Counted from the stretch's first letter, positions 52,291-62,223 are shown. The stretch is 64,000 bases of DNA from Desulforudis sp. (GCA_003604975.1 QZIR01000027.1:1-64000), one strand, 5' to 3'. Numbers and translations are program-made. The notes: generated by a model from the letters alone, not told the origin.

Positions 52291-52446
52291 TTGATTACAC
52301 CTACCCCTGTAACACGTTCGATACTCCCGGACAGGTTTCCCAATTTAGGGCACTTGTCCGGTGTTCCAACTCTATCCTACCAGATATTCTTCCCTGTTTC
52401 AGCAATTTCTGCTATTCGGTCCGATGGAGGGGTGCAGTAGACAAAG

Positions 52447-52488
52447 ATACGGGAGTACCTTTGGGCCGAAACCAAAGGACTCCCGTAT
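52447..52488 (-). terminator. Terminator hairpin downstream of the MinD pair
   Basis: A long imperfect stem (ATACGGGAGT and ACTCCCGTAT as outer arms, CCTTTGG and CCAAAGG as inner arms) with a short loop lies about 30 bases after the stop of the 52520 gene. The T-tract on the coding strand (ATCTTTGTC) is weak. The other bases of 52291-52519 show nothing clear. Confidence 0.65.
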
Positions 52489-52519
52489 AACCAGGGGGGT
52501 GAACCAGCGGATTATGGAA

Positions 52520-53377
52520 TCAGGCGTCCAACCGCTTGAGGATGTTCTTCCAGATCTTTGTAAACTGGCCCCGGAGTAGGGCGTTCTCATCCCCGGGCAC
52601 CCGTCCTTCCAGCTGGGCACTAACCACTTCCGGTGAAAAACGGATTCGTCCCACCAGGGGAACCCCCTTTTCATGGCAGAAGTGCTCAACCTCAGCCGCT
52701 TTCTTGGGATCAAGGTCGTACTTATTAAGACAGACCACGGCCGGTACCTCGAAGTGTGCCGCCAGGTCGAGGACACGTTCCAGGTCGTGCAGTCCCGCCG
52801 CCGTCGGCTCGGTCACGATTACCGTGAGGTCGGCCCCGGAAATCGAGGCGATGACCGGACAGCCGATCCCCGGCGGTCCGTCTACAATCATGAAGTCGTA
52901 GTCCCCATCCTGCGCGATCTCACGGGCTTTTTTCTTAAGAGAACTCACCAGCTTGCCGGAGTTCTCCTGGGCGACGCCGAGCCGGGCGTGCACAAAGGGA
53001 CCTGTCCTAGTCCCGGAGACATTAATGTGGCCCGAAAGGGCTTCCTCCAGCCTAATCGCCTGCTCCGGACAGGCGTGGTAACAAAACTCGCACCCTTCAC
53101 AACGATGCTCGTCAACCTTACCGTTTACAATCGCCCCGTACCGACAGAGACTGGTGCACAGCCCACATCCAGTACATCTTTCGAGATCGGAGACGGGCTT
53201 GCGGGAACCGTAGAAGGGAGTCTCCTCGATAAGTTTGGTCTCCAACAGAAGGTGCAGGTTGGGGGCGTCGACGTCCGCATCGGCAAAGACCAGACGGTCA
53301 ATGTAACTCCCAATGGAGGCCGCTAAGGTGGTTTTACCAGTGCCGCCCTTACCGCTAAGCACTACCAGCTCGTGCAC
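52520..53377 (-). CDS. MinD-superfamily ATPase with inserted ferredoxin domain (A)
   Basis: About 285 aa. The N-terminal deviant Walker A LSGKGGTGKTTLAASIG (residues 6-22) is followed near 59-100 by two [4Fe-4S] motifs (CTGCGLCTSLCRYGA and CEGCEFCYHACPEQA). The ATPase core then resumes with MIVDGPPGIGCPVIAS near 170 and NKYDLD. The family is found in anaerobes beside NifX-like proteins and is thought to act in Fe-S or metal-cofactor handling. GTG 53377 lies 22 bases inside the 3' end of its paralog. Confidence 0.88.
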   Translation of the reverse strand: MHELVVLSGKGGTGKTTLAASIGSYIDRLVFADADVDAPNLHLLLETKLIEETPFYGSRKPVSDLERCTGCGLCTSLCRYGAIVNGKVDEHRCEGCEFCYHACPEQAIRLEEALSGHINVSGTRTGPFVHARLGVAQENSGKLVSSLKKKAREIAQDGDYDFMIVDGPPGIGCPVIASISGADLTVIVTEPTAAGLHDLERVLDLAAHFEVPAVVCLNKYDLDPKKAAEVEHFCHEKGVPLVGRIRFSPEVVSAQLEGRVPGDENALLRGQFTKIWKNILKRLDA

Positions 53378-54212
53378 CGGACACCATCCCTTCCACTTCA
53401 CTCCAGACACGGCGCATCTTCTCACGCCATTCGGGTATCTCCGCCGTAAACAGGCGCCCCCTCCCGGTCAGACGGGCGATCTGCCGGTCGAACGGGACGC
53501 TCTCCAACACCTTTACTCCCTCCTGGCGGCAAAACCGTAGCACCCGACCGTCGCCCAGGCCCGCCCGGTTCACAATGACCCCGAACGGCACGTGCATCAC
53601 CCGAAGGACCTCCATCAGGGCCTGCATGTCGTGCAAGCCGAAGGCGGAGTCCTCGGCGACAATGAGACAGAAGTCCACCTGGTCCAGGGCAGCGATTACA
53701 GGGCAGGAGGTGCCGGGGGGGCAGTCAATGATCACCCTGGAGGCGCCCCCGGACTCCCGCTTGACCGCTTTGATGACGGTCGGAGCCAGGACCTCGCCCA
53801 GGTTTAGCAACCCTTGGACCACCTGGATCCGACCGGACCGCCCGCACTGGACACTGCCAATTTCACGGGCATCCTCACTCAGCGACCCGGTCGTACAGAA
53901 GTAAACACATGCTCCGCACCCGTGACAGAGCTGGTTAAAAACCATAATCCAGTCACCGATTTTAGCCAGAGCGTTGTAGGTGCACACCGAGACGCACTCC
54001 CCGCACTGGGTACAACAGTCCGCCTGGTACACCGGAACCGGGGTATGTACCGGGTAGCGATCCTCCCACTCAGGATGGAGCAGGAGAGCGGCGTTTGGTT
54101 CCTCCACGTCGCAGTCCAGCAGCGTCACTTCCTGCTCCAGCGAGTCCGCCAACGCGGCGGACAGGGTGGTTTTCCCGGTGCCGCCCTTGCCGCTCGCGAC
54201 CGCTACGATCAT
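53355..54212 (-). CDS. MinD-superfamily ATPase with inserted ferredoxin domain (B)
   Basis: About 285 aa, a diverged paralog of the next gene. Walker A is VASGKGGTGKTTLSAAL near 4-20; the ferredoxin insert has CTQCGECVSVCTYNA near 66 and CHGCGACVYFCTTGS near 91; the switch region is VIIDCPPGTSCPVIAA near 160. ATG 54212 is chosen over the frame to 54257. The stop of the NifX-like gene is only a few bases upstream. The two ATPases may form a heterodimer; this is inference. Confidence 0.88.
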   Translation of the reverse strand: MIVAVASGKGGTGKTTLSAALADSLEQEVTLLDCDVEEPNAALLLHPEWEDRYPVHTPVPVYQADCCTQCGECVSVCTYNALAKIGDWIMVFNQLCHGCGACVYFCTTGSLSEDAREIGSVQCGRSGRIQVVQGLLNLGEVLAPTVIKAVKRESGGASRVIIDCPPGTSCPVIAALDQVDFCLIVAEDSAFGLHDMQALMEVLRVMHVPFGVIVNRAGLGDGRVLRFCRQEGVKVLESVPFDRQIARLTGRGRLFTAEIPEWREKMRRVWSEVEGMVSGARAGSA

Positions 54213-54214
54213 CG

Positions 54215-54577
54215 TTAATGGCCCCCGCAGCTGTGCCCTTCTGTCCCGTGTGAGCACATCGAAGGGCCGGATTTGAGACCACCATCGCGCAGGAACATCT
54301 CGATCACATCATCAACCCGTCCCTGTACTCCGATGGTCACCTCGATATCCCGTTCCTTAAACAGGTTCACCGCGGCCGGTCCCATCCCGCCGGCGATGAT
54401 ATGGTTGACCCCAAGGTCGCCAAGGAAGCGCGGCAAAAAACCGGGCTGATGGCCGGGATTGGGGATGACCTTCCGCTCCTTGATGCGTTTCTCTTCCACG
54501 TCGAAAATGGTAAACTCCGGACAATGACCAAAGTGCCCAGCCACACTGCCGTTATCGGATGCAAATGCGATTTTCAA
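54215..54577 (-). CDS. NifX/NifB-family dinitrogenase-cofactor-like protein (A)
   Basis: About 121 aa of the NifX/NafY-like fold: KIAFASDNGSVAGHFGHCPE (the GHFG His is a conserved cofactor-binding feature), EEKRIKERKVIPNPGHQPG, then LGVNHIIAGGMGPAAVNLF. The C-terminus is Cys/His-rich (SMCSHGTEGHSCGGH), a possible metal site. TTG 54577 follows GGAGG; the long upstream frame to 54949 is a shadow of the neighbour. The family is not limited to nitrogen fixers; no nif genes are seen here. Confidence 0.85.
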   Translation of the reverse strand: MKIAFASDNGSVAGHFGHCPEFTIFDVEEKRIKERKVIPNPGHQPGFLPRFLGDLGVNHIIAGGMGPAAVNLFKERDIEVTIGVQGRVDDVIEMFLRDGGLKSGPSMCSHGTEGHSCGGH

Positions 54578-54614
54578 GTCACAATCCTCCTGCGATGTTT
54601 TGTATTTGAGTACG

Positions 54615-55007
54615 TTATCTGCCCCTGCCGCCCCGGCCTGCGCCACGCATCCCGCCGTGCTGCCCGGTCGTGGGGGCTGCGATCTCCCGCAAACGCCCTG
54701 CCTTAAAAGCATCCACCAGTTCTTCAACCCTGCCGTGCTCCGCGACAAAGCTCCGTAAACCAGCCTGCTGCAGCACCTCGAGCGCATTGGGTCCAATGTT
54801 GCCGGTAACCACCGCCCCGGCGCCCGTTTCCACCACAATCTGCGCGGCCTTGATCCCGGCCCCGCCCCCGGCTTCGCCAGCCTCGTTGCGTACCGCCTGC
54901 ACCTCTCCGGTTTCCGTATCGCAAACCACAAAATAGGCGCAGCGGCCAAACCAGCTGTCCAGTGCGGCCTGTCGGTCGGTTCCCGCCGCCGATATTGCCA
55001 GTTTCAA
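54615..55007 (-). CDS. NifX-family dinitrogenase-cofactor-like protein (B)
   Basis: A 130-aa paralog of the next gene: KLAISAAGTDRQAALDSWFG, FVVCDTETGEV, IVVETGAGAVVTGNIGPNA and a late LVDAFKAGRL. Its C-terminus is glycine/arginine-rich (QHGGMRGAGRGGRGR) rather than Cys/His-rich. TTG 55007 follows GGAGGG. It is the first gene of the four-gene nifX-nifX-minD-minD set, with a sigma-A promoter and a palindrome just upstream. Confidence 0.85.
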   Translation of the reverse strand: MKLAISAAGTDRQAALDSWFGRCAYFVVCDTETGEVQAVRNEAGEAGGGAGIKAAQIVVETGAGAVVTGNIGPNALEVLQQAGLRSFVAEHGRVEELVDAFKAGRLREIAAPTTGQHGGMRGAGRGGRGR

Positions 55008-55030
55008 TAGCGCATCCCTCCTAGATTTGT

Positions 55031-55050
55031 TTATGATCTAATGCTCATAA
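55031..55050. promoter_or_regulatory. Palindromic operator candidate before the nifX-minD genes
   Basis: TTATGA-TCTAATGC-TCATAA is a perfect inverted repeat located between the -10 and the start codon of the NifX-like gene, where a repressor would block transcription. I do not recognise the binding protein. Confidence 0.45.
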
Positions 55051-55053
55051 CTA

Positions 55054-55082
55054 AGTCTACCCCGAATCTGGGCATATGTCAA
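55054..55082 (-). promoter_or_regulatory. Promoter of the nifX-nifX-minD-minD operon
   Basis: On the coding strand a perfect TTGACA (55082-55077), 17 bases, and TAGACT (55059-55054), about 47 bases upstream of the first start codon. Confidence 0.6.
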
Positions 55083-55137
55083 TAAGCAATTTGCCCTAAA
55101 AGGGGAGAGGTACGCTGCAAAACTCAATGCCACATAA

Positions 55138-55335
55138 AATCGAGTAGAGTAACGCCGCAGCAATTGCCTGCGGCGTTATCCCTCTCACACCACCGTACGT
55201 ACCGTTCGGTATACGGCGGTTCACGATGTGGAACGAAGTTGCTCATATCGCTCGGTTAGACTCTTGAGCCCTTTGTCTCGCCAGAAGGCGAGGCCGAGGG
55301 CTTTGTTTACCTGTGGAGTGTTAGCCAATCGTCAG
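55138..55335 (-). mobile_element. Group II intron 3'-terminal fragment (RT tail, domains V and VI)
   Basis: On the minus strand the last 35 or so codons of an intron-encoded reverse transcriptase/maturase are readable (VNKALGLAFWRDKGLKSLTE, then RYEQLRSTS and a stop at 55221). Next comes a domain-V-like hairpin (55180-55222, ACCGCCGTATACCGAACGG pairing with TACGTACGGTGGTGT, then GAGAGGG), a domain-VI-like stem (55149-55179, AACGCCGCAG/CTGCGGCGTT) and an intron-type 3' end CTACTCGAT (55147-55139). Everything upstream of the RT tail is missing; at about 55335 it gives way to IS110 sequence. Confidence 0.75.
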
Positions 55336-55336
55336 T

Positions 55337-55543
55337 AACCTTCGTTATTACCTCGTCGAGGCGGCCAACTCCGTCCGGGTGCGGGAACCGGAGTACGCCG
55401 CCTTCTATCAACGCAAGTATACGGAAGCCCGGCATCATCACCACAAACGTGCCTTGGTCCTGACGGCCAGGAAGCTCATTCGTCTGGTCTTCGCCTTGCT
55501 GAACGAAGGCCAAATCTACCAACCAGGGAGGTCGATTCGCTAA
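55337..55543 (+). pseudogene. IS110-family transposase, C-terminal remnant
   Basis: In the plus frame from 55337 to TAA 55541-55543, 68 codons match the C-terminus of IS110/IS116/IS902 transposases: LRYYLVEAANSVRVREPEYA, FYQRKYTEARHHHHKRALVL, then TARKLIRLVFALLNEGQIYQ. The N-terminal DEDD domain and most of the transposase are gone; an in-frame TAG lies at 55322. It abuts the group II intron fragment head to head. The following 55544-55707 has no supported feature. Confidence 0.8.
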
Positions 55544-55707
55544 CCCCGGGTCAAGTCATTTTTCAAGGATCATGGCGGTGGTTAACTGCTCTACCACCGA
55601 CCGGGCATTCTTATTGCCTGAACACGTTATCCACAGCCAAGCATTCTATAATTTACCTATTGACATCACACCCCGGGTCTATAGACAACACCCATGCCGG
55701 GCGTACT

Positions 55708-55741
55708 AAGAACCCCTACCGCGGACGCGGTAGGGGTTCTT
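55708..55741 (-). terminator. Terminator of hppA
   Basis: A perfect 15-bp stem AAGAACCCCTACCGC/GCGGTAGGGGTTCTT with a four-base loop, about 30 bases downstream of the hppA stop. It also faces the decayed IS/intron region and could act from both sides. Confidence 0.8.
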
Positions 55742-55771
55742 GATTGGTTCTAATTAGTGAATTCGTCGATC

Positions 55772-57772
55772 TTAGAGGGCGATCAGGGAGACGATCAGCA
55801 GGGCCACAACGTTCACGACCTTGATAACCGGGTTGATCGCCGGGCCAGCGGTGTCCTTCAGCGGGTCGCCGACGGTGTCACCGGTAACCGCCGCTGCGTG
55901 GGCGGGGCTGCCCTTGCCGCCATACATACCCTCTTCAATGTACTTCTTGGCATTGTCCCAGGCGCCGCCGCCGTTGTTCTGGAAGCAGGCCATAAAGATA
56001 CCGACCACGATCACGCCGATCAGCACTCCGCCCAGGGCCAGGGGGCCGAGGAAGAAGCCGACCAGAAGCGTGGTAGCCACCGGCAGAATGCCCGGAATAA
56101 CCATTTCCTTCAGGGCGCGCTTGGTCACGATGTCTACGCACTTGCCGTATTCAGGCTTGCCGGTACCTTCCATAATGCCGGGGATTTCACGGAACTGACG
56201 GCGTACTTCTTCCACGACAGAATGGGCCGCACGGCCCACAGCGCCGTTCGCCAGGGCAGAGAACAGGAAGACGATACATCCGCCGATGAACAGACCGGCC
56301 AGAACCATCGGGTCATTCAGCAGGAACACAATCTCGGCGCCCTGCTCTACCAGAGCGTGGGTGTAGTCCGCAAAGAGCACGATCGCCGCGAGGGCCGCGG
56401 AGCCGATCGCGTAACCCTTGGTGACCGCTTTGGTGGTGTTACCAACAGCGTCCAGAGCGTCAGTGATTTCACGGACGTTGGCCGGCAGTTCGGCCATTTC
56501 AGCGATACCGCCGCCGTTGTCAGTAACCGGACCGTAGGAGTCGAGGGCCACGATCATACCGGTCATGGAGAGCATCGCCATGGAGGCGATACCGATCGCG
56601 TACAGACCATGGTCGCCACCGCCACCGATGGTGTAGGCCGCCAGGATGCCGCCAACGATAGTCAGGGTCGGGGCAACGGTGGACTCCATACCAACCGACA
56701 GACCGGTGATCACGTTCGTGCCGTGACCAGTCTGGGAGGCGTAGGCAATCGACTTGACGGGACGGAACTTGGTCGAGGTGTAGAAGTCAGTGATATACAT
56801 AAGTAATACGGTAGCCGCGACACCAACCAGGGCTGCATAGAAGTAAGTGGCGTCACCAAGCAGGGCGGTGGTGGCGGGGTAAAAGCCGATCAGGGCCAGA
56901 ACCGCCGAAACCCACACGCCTCTGTACAGGGCACCCATGATGTCCTGGTTGCCGGGAAGGCGAACAAAGAAGACACCGACGATGCAAGCAAGAATCGCAA
57001 TGGCGCCCAGCAACACCGGGTACAGGATGTGCTGTGCATCACCAAAGATCAGGTAGCCAAGCAGCATCGAACCGATAGCCGTCACGGCGTAAGTCTCAAA
57101 CAGGTCCGCCGCCATACCGGCGCAGTCACCGACGTTGTCACCGACGTTGTCAGCGATGGTTGCCGGGTTACGCGGGTCGTCTTCGGGGATACCGGCTTCA
57201 ACCTTACCAACGAGGTCGGCGCCCACGTCAGCGCTCTTGGTGAAGATACCGCCGCCGATTCGGGCGAAGAGCGCGATTAGGCTGCCGCCGAAACCGAGAC
57301 CAACCAGTGCGTGAATGTCGCCGAAAATCATGTACACACCGGCAACACCCAGGAGGGCGAGACCGACGCACATCATACCGGTCACGGCGCCGGACTTGAA
57401 GGCCACGCTCAGGCCCTTAGCCAGTCCGGTTCTCGCAGCTTCAGCCACGCGGCAGTTCGCGCGGGTGGACACGCCCATGCCGATGTAGCCGCAGAGACCG
57501 GAGAAGAAAGCACCGATCACGAACGAGACTGCAGTTTGCCAACCGAGGAAAAGACCCAAAGCAATCGCTACGGGCACACCCACCATCGCGATGGTGGTGT
57601 ACTGACGGTTCAGGTAAGCCATTGCGCCTTCCTGAACGGCCTTGGAGATCGACTGCATCTTTTCGTTGCCAGGCGACTGGCTCATAATCGAGCTAATCAG
57701 GAAGGCCGCGAAGAGAATGCTCAGGCCGGCACTACCGATGCCTGCCCACAATACCCAACCAAACTCACCCAA
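55772..57772 (-). CDS. hppA: Membrane-bound ion-translocating pyrophosphatase, K+-independent type
   Basis: A 666-aa integral membrane enzyme of about 16 helices that couples PPi hydrolysis to H+ (or Na+) pumping. The PPi-binding [20 protein letters not shown] near 190-209 and [19 protein letters not shown] near 215 are intact, as are [16 protein letters not shown] near 420 and the late [16 protein letters not shown]. The residue pair that decides potassium dependence reads GNTTKAVT (Lys and Thr), the K+-independent form. TTG 57772 follows GGAGGTG. Anaerobes on low energy budgets use it to salvage PPi. Confidence 0.96.
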   Translation of the reverse strand: MGEFGWVLWAGIGSAGLSILFAAFLISSIMSQSPGNEKMQSISKAVQEGAMAYLNRQYTTIAMVGVPVAIALGLFLGWQTAVSFVIGAFFSGLCGYIGMGVSTRANCRVAEAARTGLAKGLSVAFKSGAVTGMMCVGLALLGVAGVYMIFGDIHALVGLGFGGSLIALFARIGGGIFTKSADVGADLVGKVEAGIPEDDPRNPATIADNVGDNVGDCAGMAADLFETYAVTAIGSMLLGYLIFGDAQHILYPVLLGAIAILACIVGVFFVRLPGNQDIMGALYRGVWVSAVLALIGFYPATTALLGDATYFYAALVGVAATVLLMYITDFYTSTKFRPVKSIAYASQTGHGTNVITGLSVGMESTVAPTLTIVGGILAAYTIGGGGDHGLYAIGIASMAMLSMTGMIVALDSYGPVTDNGGGIAEMAELPANVREITDALDAVGNTTKAVTKGYAIGSAALAAIVLFADYTHALVEQGAEIVFLLNDPMVLAGLFIGGCIVFLFSALANGAVGRAAHSVVEEVRRQFREIPGIMEGTGKPEYGKCVDIVTKRALKEMVIPGILPVATTLLVGFFLGPLALGGVLIGVIVVGIFMACFQNNGGGAWDNAKKYIEEGMYGGKGSPAHAAAVTGDTVGDPLKDTAGPAINPVIKVVNVVALLIVSLIAL

Positions 57773-57914
57773 AGAAGTTCACCTCCGAATAAATTTAGAT
57801 AACTCCAGATGAAACCAGGAATCCAGGTACTCCACCGTTATTAAGGAGTCGCCTGAAACCACCACCTCCTTAACTTAAAACAAGGTTTTATCACCAGTAA
57901 GTTGAAGTTAGTGG

Positions 57915-57962
57915 ATAAAAAAGAAAAAGAACCACTAGACTTCAATATCCGGTTTTCTAGTT
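57915..57962 (-). terminator. Possible terminator after secG
   Basis: On the coding strand an imperfect GAACTAG...CTAGTGGTTC stem overlapping the secG stop is followed by TTCTTTTTCTTTTTTTATCC, a clear T-rich tract. The stem has a two-base bulge. Confidence 0.5.
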
Positions 57963-58184
57963 CCATACCGCCAGCACAAGTGACATCAGGCCGAAGATAA
58001 CGGCAAGGACGATCGTGATCTTGGCAAACAGCTGGTCAAGACCTTTCTTCTTACCGAAAAAGCTCTCGGCCCCGCCGGCAATGGCTCCCGACAACCCGGC
58101 GCTCTTACCGGACTGAAGCAGGATGCTGGCAATCAAGGCAATGGCAATAAGGGCTTGAAAGCCCATTACAATACTTTTGAGCAA
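57957..58184 (-). CDS. secG: Protein translocase subunit SecG
   Basis: About 75 aa with two membrane helices ([16 protein letters not shown] near 7-22 and [18 protein letters not shown] at the end) and the SecG signature [20 protein letters not shown] between them. The frame runs to TTG 58205, but AAAAAAGGAG lies inside that part, so TTG 58184 (or GTG 58187) is the likely start. Part of the eno-secG neighbourhood common in Firmicutes, though it has its own promoter here. Confidence 0.92.
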   Translation of the reverse strand: MLKSIVMGFQALIAIALIASILLQSGKSAGLSGAIAGGAESFFGKKKGLDQLFAKITIVLAVIFGLMSLVLAVWN

Positions 58185-58218
58185 CACAAAAACTCCTTTT
58201 TTCAAAATCCTGAGGATT

Positions 58219-58248
58219 ATTATAGCACGTCTTAAGACAACCTGACAA
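58219..58248 (-). promoter_or_regulatory. Promoter of secG
   Basis: On the coding strand TTGTCA (58248-58243), an 18-base spacer and a perfect TATAAT (58224-58219), located between the eno stop and secG. Confidence 0.7.
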
Positions 58249-58301
58249 CGACTTCAACAGGTTTTTCACAATCTCCGACAATTCTTGAAAATCGGGCATT
58301 T

Positions 58302-59603
<1,302 letters not shown>

Positions 59604-59641
59604 CTATTCTCTTTTTCTCTTTTTGGCACGTTTTCAGTAGT

Positions 59642-61213
59642 TTAACCCCGGCGGGTTCCGCTGAAACCGATTGAACCTGCGGCACCGGTGTGGATTATTA
59701 GGGTCCGTCCCGTCATTTCCCCGGGGACGGGAAGGCCCAGAATTTCCAGCATGGTTGGCGCAACGTCTTCCAACCGGCCTTCGCGCAAGAAGACTCCCCG
59801 GGTCTCGCCGGACACCAGTAAGAAGGGCACCGGGTTACAGGTATGCGCCGTATACACGCACCCGTGGTCGTCCCGAACCATCTCGGCATTGCCGTGGTCC
59901 CCGGTGATCAGGGCTACCGCTCCCGCGTCGAGTACGGCTTCAACAACCCGCCCCAGGCATTCGTCAACGACTTCCACTGCCCTGATGGTTGCTTCCAGGT
60001 TGCCGGTGTGACCGACCATGTCCGGGTTGGCGTAGTTCATTATGACCACATCGTAGTCCCCGAACTTCTCAATGAAGATATCCGTGACCTCACGGGCACT
60101 CATCTCGGGACGGTGATCGTAGGTGGCCACCTGCGGCGAGGGAACCAGGATCCGGTCCTCACCGGGGTTGGGCTGTTCAATACCACCATTAAAGAAGAAC
60201 GTGACGTGGGCATATTTTTCCGTTTCGGCCAGGCGCAGCTGCCTGAGGCCATGCCCACTAAGAATCTCGCCCAGGGTATTGGTAAGCCTCTCTGGGGCGA
60301 AGGCCACCGGTGCGTCGATCGTCCTTTCGTATTCCGTAAAGCAGGTGAAATGGATCAGCGGGGGATCCGGTCCCCGGTCAAACCCCGCGAAATCACCGTC
60401 GATAAAGCTGTGCGTAATCTGGCGCGCCCGGTCGGGACGGAAATTAAAGAAGATGATCCCGTCCCCTTCCTCGATCTGTGCCACCGGTTCTCCGTTACGG
60501 ACGATGATGGTCGGCTGGACAAATTCATCGGTCTCCTCCCGCCGGTAGGCCTTCTCCACTGCTTCCCGTGCTGAATCAGCCGGGATGCCGTCACTGTAGA
60601 CCATGGCCTTGAAGGCCCGGGCGGTCCGCTCCCAGCGCTTGTCCCGGTCCATACCGTAGTAACGGCCCATTACCGTGGCCACGGCGCCTGTCTCCAGTGA
60701 TTCGAGCTTATCCTCCAGGGCGTCAACATACTCCAGGGCGTTCGCGGGCGGTACATCCCGGCCGTCCAGGAAGGGGTGGACGTACACGCGTTCCAGACCC
60801 AGGCCCTTGGCCATCTCCAGCAGGGCGAACAGGTGCTGGATGTGGCTGTGCACCCCCCCGTCCGAGAGGAGGCCCATCAGATGTAATGCCTTTCCGTGCT
60901 CGCGCACACCGGTCATCGCGCGTACCAGCACCGGATTTTGAAAAAAGGATCCGTTACGGATGTCACGTGAAATCCTGGTCAGTTCCTGGTAGACGACCCG
61001 TCCGGCGCCCAGGTTCAGATGCCCCACTTCGGAGTTCCCCATCTGGCCGGGCGGAAGCCCAACCTCTTCGCCCGAGGTGATCAGCGTCGTCCGCGGATAC
61101 TGTTCCCAGAGCCGGTCCCAGTTCGGTGTCCGGGCGCTGGCGATAGCATTCCCTTCACAGCCGCAGGCCAGGCCCCATCCGTCGAGTAAGACCAAAACCA
61201 ACCGGATCCTCAT
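59642..61213 (-). CDS. gpmI: Phosphoglycerate mutase, cofactor-independent
   Basis: Mn-dependent 2,3-bisphosphoglycerate-independent mutase, 523 aa. The nucleophile Ser is in GQMGNSEVGHLNLGAGRVVY near 57-76, metal ligands are seen in LVLLDGWG, NYANPDMVGHTGN near 405 and ITGDHGNAEMV near 445. ATG 61213 follows GGGAGG. It sits directly beyond the 69-bp tandem repeat at the tpiA 3' end. Confidence 0.97.
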   Translation of the reverse strand: MRIRLVLVLLDGWGLACGCEGNAIASARTPNWDRLWEQYPRTTLITSGEEVGLPPGQMGNSEVGHLNLGAGRVVYQELTRISRDIRNGSFFQNPVLVRAMTGVREHGKALHLMGLLSDGGVHSHIQHLFALLEMAKGLGLERVYVHPFLDGRDVPPANALEYVDALEDKLESLETGAVATVMGRYYGMDRDKRWERTARAFKAMVYSDGIPADSAREAVEKAYRREETDEFVQPTIIVRNGEPVAQIEEGDGIIFFNFRPDRARQITHSFIDGDFAGFDRGPDPPLIHFTCFTEYERTIDAPVAFAPERLTNTLGEILSGHGLRQLRLAETEKYAHVTFFFNGGIEQPNPGEDRILVPSPQVATYDHRPEMSAREVTDIFIEKFGDYDVVIMNYANPDMVGHTGNLEATIRAVEVVDECLGRVVEAVLDAGAVALITGDHGNAEMVRDDHGCVYTAHTCNPVPFLLVSGETRGVFLREGRLEDVAPTMLEILGLPVPGEMTGRTLIIHTGAAGSIGFSGTRRG

Positions 61214-61234
61214 AGGACCTCCCGGTGCCAGGCA

Positions 61235-61441
61235 CCTAAGTTATTAACTTATGACCACGGCTTTAGGGTTTCAACTGTGGCCTTAATGATGCGGGTAAAA
61301 TCGCCTAAGTTATTAACTTATGACCACGGCTTTAGGGTTTCAACCGTGGCCTTAATGATGCGGGTAAAATCGCCTAAGTTATTAACTTATGACCACGGCT
61401 TTAGGGTTTCAACCGTGGCCTTAATGATGCGGGTAAAATCG
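61235..61441. repeat. Three tandem 69-bp copies of the tpiA 3' end
   Basis: Units begin at 61235, 61304 and 61373 with CCTAAG and are nearly identical (the first has CAACTGTGG where the others have CAACCGTGG). Each contains the last codons of tpiA ([17 protein letters not shown]), a TAA stop and a linker with the palindrome TAAGTTATTAACTTA. The period is 23 codons, so all copies stay in the tpiA frame; the two copies beyond the first stop are normally untranslated. Confidence 0.95.
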
Positions 61442-62163
61442 GCCACTTTCAAACTGGCCCCGCCGACCAGGGCCCCGTCGATGTCCGGTTGGGACATCAG
61501 GGTCGCCGCATTGCCAGGCTTGACACTGCCGCCATACTGGATACGCACGGATGCCGCCGTCGCGCGATCATAGAGTTCTCCGATCAGATGGCGAATCAGG
61601 GCGTTGACCTCCTGGGCATCCCCGGGGCTGGCGGTTAATCCGGTACCGATCGCCCAAACCGGCTCGTAGGCCATAACCAGGCCCGCTACCTCGCCGGCCC
61701 TTAGACCGTTCAGGCAGCCGCGTACCTGGCGTTGGATAACGGTCTGGGTCTCGCCGGCCTTTCTTTCATCGATCGTTTCCCCTACACAGATAATCGGCAC
61801 CAGGCCGTCGTCAAGGGCCGACCGGGCCTTTTTGCTGACCTTCGTGTCGGTCTCACCGAAGTACTGGCGCCGTTCGGAATGGCCTAGGATGACGTAAGTA
61901 CAGCCAATCTCCCTGAGCATCTCCGCGGAGACCTCGCCGGTGTAAGCGCCCTCAGGTTCCCAGTGCATGTTCTGGGCGCCCAGCTTGATGTTGGTGTCGG
62001 CGAGCACCACGGATAAAGGGAGCAACGCCGGAAAGGCCGGACAGACGAGGATCTCCACATCCTGTACACCGGCGACCGCCGTTTTCAGTTCCTGAACGAA
62101 AGACACCGCTTCGCGTGGTGTCTTGTACATTTTCCAGTTTCCCGCGATGATCGGAGTGCGCAT
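61387..62163 (-). CDS. tpiA: Triosephosphate isomerase
   Basis: 258 aa, normal length. [11 protein letters not shown] near 5-15 (Asn/Lys), [15 protein letters not shown] near 91 with catalytic His, [17 protein letters not shown] near 163 with catalytic Glu and loop 6, and [10 protein letters not shown] near 210. ATG 62163 follows GGAGGAAGG. The stop lies inside the third unit of the 69-bp tandem repeat. Read-through of the stop would append one or two further copies of the C-terminal helix. Confidence 0.97.
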   Translation of the reverse strand: MRTPIIAGNWKMYKTPREAVSFVQELKTAVAGVQDVEILVCPAFPALLPLSVVLADTNIKLGAQNMHWEPEGAYTGEVSAEMLREIGCTYVILGHSERRQYFGETDTKVSKKARSALDDGLVPIICVGETIDERKAGETQTVIQRQVRGCLNGLRAGEVAGLVMAYEPVWAIGTGLTASPGDAQEVNALIRHLIGELYDRATAASVRIQYGGSVKPGNAATLMSQPDIDGALVGGASLKVADFTRIIKATVETLKPWS

Positions 62164-62223
62164 CGATCCTTCCTCCTCTACCTCGCAAATAACTTTGGAA
62201 CGAGCCCGCGTTTGTCCGTTCTC

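Noticed and set aside
54215-55007. Evidence for nitrogen fixation
   Set aside because: NifX-like proteins occur widely without nitrogenase, and no nifHDK, nifB or nifEN is in the window.
55307-55522. Minus-strand frame of 71 codons in the mobile-element relic
   Set aside because: The plus frame of the same DNA is a clear IS110 transposase C-terminus, so this is a shadow.
55757-56806. 349-codon plus-strand frame opposite hppA
   Set aside because: Repeated GHxD-type composition is the antisense of Ala/Val/Ile-rich membrane helices; hppA is certain.
61235-61441. CRISPR-like array suggested by the regular repeats
   Set aside because: The three units are contiguous with no unique spacers and encode the tpiA C-terminus; no cas genes are nearby.
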